Assembly (NCBI RefSeq): GCF_001625565.1
Contig: NZ_AUXS01000042.1
Coordinates: forward strand, 186,001 to 250,000
DNA from: Pseudoalteromonas luteoviolacea NCIMB 1944
Lineage (GTDB): Bacteria > Pseudomonadota > Gammaproteobacteria > Enterobacterales > Alteromonadaceae
Length of the DNA: 64,000 bases
Reading direction: 5' to 3'
Position 1 is the first letter of the stretch; each line of letters begins with the position of its first letter. The translations under genes and the position numbers were made by a program. A model generated the notes under the pieces. The model had not been told where the DNA came from and made no database searches. It was given only the letters and a program-made list of their open reading frames with translations. This document shows, piece after piece, positions 61,552-64,000 of the stretch.

Positions 61552-62109
61552 ATGGAAAACATTAGAAATAAGGCTTGGAGACAAGCAAAACGCAAAAATA
61601 AAGAAACTAAAAAGAAGCAAGCGTGCTACAAAAAATTCGTTTCGGAAAAGAACTGGAAGTTGATGTACCTCCGTTCAGAAAAATTGAAGCGGGCTAAACA
61701 ACTGGGTATTGATTACCCAAGTAAAACATTGAGGCAAACATTGGATAGTGAATTGCCGCTTGAGGTAAGGAAAGTGACGAACATTTTATTTATATGCAGC
61801 CGAAACCAATGGCGCAGTCCAACTGGAGAGCAGGTGTGGAGAAACCATCCTGAAGTATCCGTAAGATCGGCTGGTACGAGTCCTAAAGCACGCAGGACTG
61901 TAACAGCCAAAGACATTCAATGGGCTGACGTCATTTTTGTTATGGAAGAAAAACATAAAAGTCGCTTAAAGGCTCAGTTTACTCGACTTTTAGATTACAA
62001 GGATATTCATGTGCTCGATATTCCAGACGAATATCAGTATATGGATGAAGAATTAATTGAAATTATGAAGCAATCAGTTGGTGGCTATTTAGGAATAGCA
62101 GAACTATAA
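61552..62109 (+). CDS. LMW protein-tyrosine-phosphatase-like domain with basic N-terminal extension
   Basis: 185 residues. The C-terminal 110 residues are a low-molecular-weight phosphatase-like domain: FICSRNQWRSPT gives the CX5RS P-loop (Cys82, Arg88, Ser89), SAGTSPKA follows, and the general-acid region is VLDIPDEYQYM (Asp156 or Asp159). The first 74 residues are extremely Lys/Arg-rich and helical, as in ribosome- or RNA-binding tails. It lies 120 bases after prfH in a repair operon, so it may act on RNA 2' or 3' phosphates, or on a ribosomal protein. Similar domains are known with rtcB/prfH, but no activity was recalled. Confidence 0.75.
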   Translation: MENIRNKAWRQAKRKNKETKKKQACYKKFVSEKNWKLMYLRSEKLKRAKQLGIDYPSKTLRQTLDSELPLEVRKVTNILFICSRNQWRSPTGEQVWRNHPEVSVRSAGTSPKARRTVTAKDIQWADVIFVMEEKHKSRLKAQFTRLLDYKDIHVLDIPDEYQYMDEELIEIMKQSVGGYLGIAEL

Positions 62110-62221
62110 AACCAACAATTTATTAGAGGGTAGAACGATGTAATTCCATCAAAGCATAGCGTATTAGCAATCTCGCAATATAAAAAGTGTGAGAGGGCTT
62201 GCTGTGCCTATTTCAATGACT

Positions 62222-62240
62222 GCTAAGCAAGTTACTTAGC
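62222..62240 (+). other. Weak hairpin before the RNA-ligase gene
   Basis: GCTAAG and CTTAGC with a seven-base loop, then GTTTTATAAA, within the 160-base gap between the phosphatase and ligase genes. It could partly terminate the upstream transcript; the stem is only six bp. Confidence 0.35.
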
Positions 62241-62269
62241 GTTTTATAAAATAGATATGGATTTATATT

Positions 62270-62908
62270 ATGAGAGTTAAATACCCTCGCACCCCTCACT
62301 TACCTTGGTCACCGGGTGCAACAAATGATGATATTCGCCAAGGTGACTTAAGTCATTTTGAAGGCAAGATAGTCGTTGTTACGGAAAAAATGGACGGCGA
62401 GAACACCACTTTGTATCCAGATTACATGCATGCCCGCTCTATCGATAGTCGCTTCCATCCATCGAGAGCTTGGGTAAAAGCATTGCAAGCTGAAATCGGA
62501 TATCAAATCCCAACAGGGTGGCGAATTTGTGGCGAAAACCTCTATGCAAGACACTCAATTGCCTATGACGCGCTGACTAGTTACTTCATGGCTTTTTCAG
62601 CATGGAATGACAGAAATGAATGCTTAAGTTGGGAAGATAGTAAACAGCTTTTTAATCAGCTAGGTCTGGTGACACCAAAAGAACTTTTTGTGGGCCTGTG
62701 GTGTGAACAGACAATTCGCAATATCACTTTAGATGTTGAGCATCAGGAAGGTTATGTTGTTCGAATGGCTGATAGCTTTCATTTTAATGAATTTGCTCAA
62801 TGCGTTTCGAAATGGGTGAGAACCAATCACGTGGCAACGGATCAACACTGGATGCATGCTGAAGTGATACCTAATGGGCTGAAAGACGTAAAAAGGAGGT
62901 TAAGGTGA
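62270..62908 (+). CDS. ATP-dependent RNA ligase (Rnl2-like nucleotidyltransferase)
   Basis: 212 residues, a minimal covalent nucleotidyltransferase. Motif I is EKMDGENTT with adenylylated Lys40; motif III is ICGENLYARHSI, motif IV EGYVVR and motif V KWVRT. These match Rnl2-type RNA ligases that seal 3'-OH/5'-phosphate ends with ATP. T4 Rnl2 is longer (334 residues) owing to a C-terminal domain missing here, so this is a catalytic core only. It overlaps the HD/kinase gene by GTGA, so its end-healing partner is made in step. A DNA ligase role is less likely because no OB domain is present. Confidence 0.85.
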   Translation: MRVKYPRTPHLPWSPGATNDDIRQGDLSHFEGKIVVVTEKMDGENTTLYPDYMHARSIDSRFHPSRAWVKALQAEIGYQIPTGWRICGENLYARHSIAYDALTSYFMAFSAWNDRNECLSWEDSKQLFNQLGLVTPKELFVGLWCEQTIRNITLDVEHQEGYVVRMADSFHFNEFAQCVSKWVRTNHVATDQHWMHAEVIPNGLKDVKRRLR

Positions 62909-64000
62909 AAAAGTTGAGTACATGGTTAGAAAGCTTAGCCTTAGAGCATACCCCTAATTTCGAAGAGTGTAGTTCATTTTTAGCTAGCTACTTTCCGTTA
63001 TTAGATGAGTTCAAAAATACAGAGCAGGATGAGGAATGGCACGCGGAAGGCAATGTCGCTATTCATACACAGATGGTGTTACAGGAGTTATATGCATTGC
63101 TATCTTCAGAGGCAACCCATATTCAAGGGGCCCAAAGGCAAGTACTAATTTTGTCAGCCTTACTTCATGATATTGCTAAACCGCTTACTACTCGTCGGAA
63201 AGAAATTTCAGGTGTTGAACGGGTTGTGGCGTCTAAGCATGAAGAAATAGGTGCTAGCTATTTGGCAACGCGTTTAGTTGCATTGCCACTTGCGCACAAG
63301 TCCATAATGCAAATTATGGGATTGGTAGGCTTTCATCAAATACCTAAACTTTTGGTGGTAAAAAATCAAGACTACAGCGATTACTTTCGATTATCTTTAA
63401 ATGCTGATTTGGAACTTTTATATTGGCTCGAATTAGCCGATATGAGAGGCCGAATATGCACTGATTTGGATACGCAAATTGATTTGCTTGAGCAGTTTAG
63501 GTTGTTTGCTGAGGACTATGAACTTTGGGGGAGAAAGAAACCATCTAAGCCTCATCTAGACAAAATACAGCTTAAACCTTGTCAATCTGAGCAAGTATTT
63601 TTAGATGGTTATGCAATTAAACAGCTTTCACATGGGCAGATTAATACGGTTGAAGAAGCTATTGCGAAAAACTATGAACCATGTCAGAAGTACAGCAACT
63701 TATTCGTTATGTGCGGGATTAGCGGCAGCGGTAAATCGACATGGATTGAGATGAACTTAAATGGTTTTGAAGTAATCTCTCTCGATGAAATTCGAAAGGA
63801 GCTTAATGGAAAGCGTGAATGTCAAAAGAATCGAGGGCAAGTTTTACAAATGGCCAAAACTCGATTGAAAAAAGCATTGGCAGGAAAACGCAACGTGGTT
63901 TGGGACGCAACAAATATTCGCAAAGATTTTAGAAACGTTATTTGTGAATTAGGTGAAAACTACGGCGCGTTAGTCACTATTGTCGCTTTTCAACTGACCG
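62905..64000 (+). CDS. HD-phosphoesterase/polynucleotide kinase fusion (HD-Pnk), 3' end outside window
   Basis: 365 codons are visible and the frame is open at the window edge. The start is GTG 62905, overlapping the ligase stop, with AAGGAGG five bases upstream. Residues about 40-200 form an HD domain (His46, HD at 88-89, His112). Residues about 262-365 form a P-loop kinase: GISGSGKST (271-279), then LDEIR (Asp294, Arg297) matching the DxxR active site of T4 polynucleotide kinase, and WDATN. This order equals the HD-Pnk of Runella, where HD removes 2',3' phosphates and the kinase phosphorylates 5'-OH ends. With the ligase before it, heal-and-seal repair is complete. Confidence 0.87.
   Translation, partial: MKKLSTWLESLALEHTPNFEECSSFLASYFPLLDEFKNTEQDEEWHAEGNVAIHTQMVLQELYALLSSEATHIQGAQRQVLILSALLHDIAKPLTTRRKEISGVERVVASKHEEIGASYLATRLVALPLAHKSIMQIMGLVGFHQIPKLLVVKNQDYSDYFRLSLNADLELLYWLELADMRGRICTDLDTQIDLLEQFRLFAEDYELWGRKKPSKPHLDKIQLKPCQSEQVFLDGYAIKQLSHGQINTVEEAIAKNYEPCQKYSNLFVMCGISGSGKSTWIEMNLNGFEVISLDEIRKELNGKRECQKNRGQVLQMAKTRLKKALAGKRNVVWDATNIRKDFRNVICELGENYGALVTIVAFQLT

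Noticed and set aside
1..64000. CRISPR arrays, tRNA or rRNA genes
   Set aside because: No regularly spaced direct repeats, no cloverleaf-like sequences with CCA ends and no rRNA-like stretches were noticed; small ncRNAs cannot be excluded by eye.

Overview
The window reads as chromosomal DNA of a marine gammaproteobacterium, most likely Pseudoalteromonas or a close Alteromonadales relative. The evidence is the conserved block gpmI-envC-yibQ divergent from yibN-grxC-secB-gpsA, the acs/response-regulator pair, a very large TonB-dependent receptor, a secreted S8 protease with two PPC domains, and the gene complement and AT-leaning codon use. This is inference from gene content; no rRNA or marker phylogeny was possible.

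Layout. 1-8.4 kb: core genes (pepB tail, CBS protein, cell-envelope and glycolysis operon, redox and protein-export operon, gpsA). 8.4-12.7 kb: DcaP-like porin divergent from acs, followed by a LuxR-type response regulator. 12.7-22 kb: purU, then accessory metabolism and regulators, including an AraC gene broken by one amber codon, and a BCCT transporter beside an AblB-like acetyltransferase. 22.4-25.8 kb: a secreted C1q/fibrinogen-like protein, two unlisted tandem Gly-Gly leader peptides that look like natural-product (RiPP) precursors, and a tautomerase/TetR pair with three palindromic operators. 26-35 kb: a 2-aminoethylphosphonate (AEP) locus (TonB receptor, permease, phnX, FAD oxidoreductase, PhnZ-like HD protein, GntR regulator, phnW). 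An identical 17-nt operator lies in front of its two outermost transcription units.

35.3-46.9 kb is an integrated mobile element lying against the 3' end of gor. It carries three tandem tyrosine recombinases, two paralogous small coiled-coil proteins and a type III restriction-modification cargo (res, mod and a small upstream gene). Short TCTGGAAA-type repeats mark both ends, and a relic of a second recombinase tail shows that two related elements once met here. 46.9-58.8 kb returns to core genes: gor, prlC, a response regulator, rsmJ, a chemoreceptor, the S8 protease with a decayed duplicate tail, and a HI0933-type flavoprotein.

58.8-64 kb holds the most interesting locus, an RNA-repair island. 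It encodes an RtcB ligase, the release-factor homologue PrfH (ATGA overlap with rtcB), a low-molecular-weight phosphatase with a very basic N-terminal extension, an Rnl2-like RNA ligase and an HD-domain/polynucleotide-kinase fusion that runs off the window. Together they could rescue a ribosome with cut RNA, then seal the RNA by two chemically different routes: direct 3'-phosphate/5'-OH joining by RtcB, and end-healing plus ATP-dependent sealing by HD-Pnk and the Rnl-like ligase. A 13-codon ORF with a strong ribosome-binding site and mutually exclusive hairpins precede rtcB and may form a translation-sensing leader.
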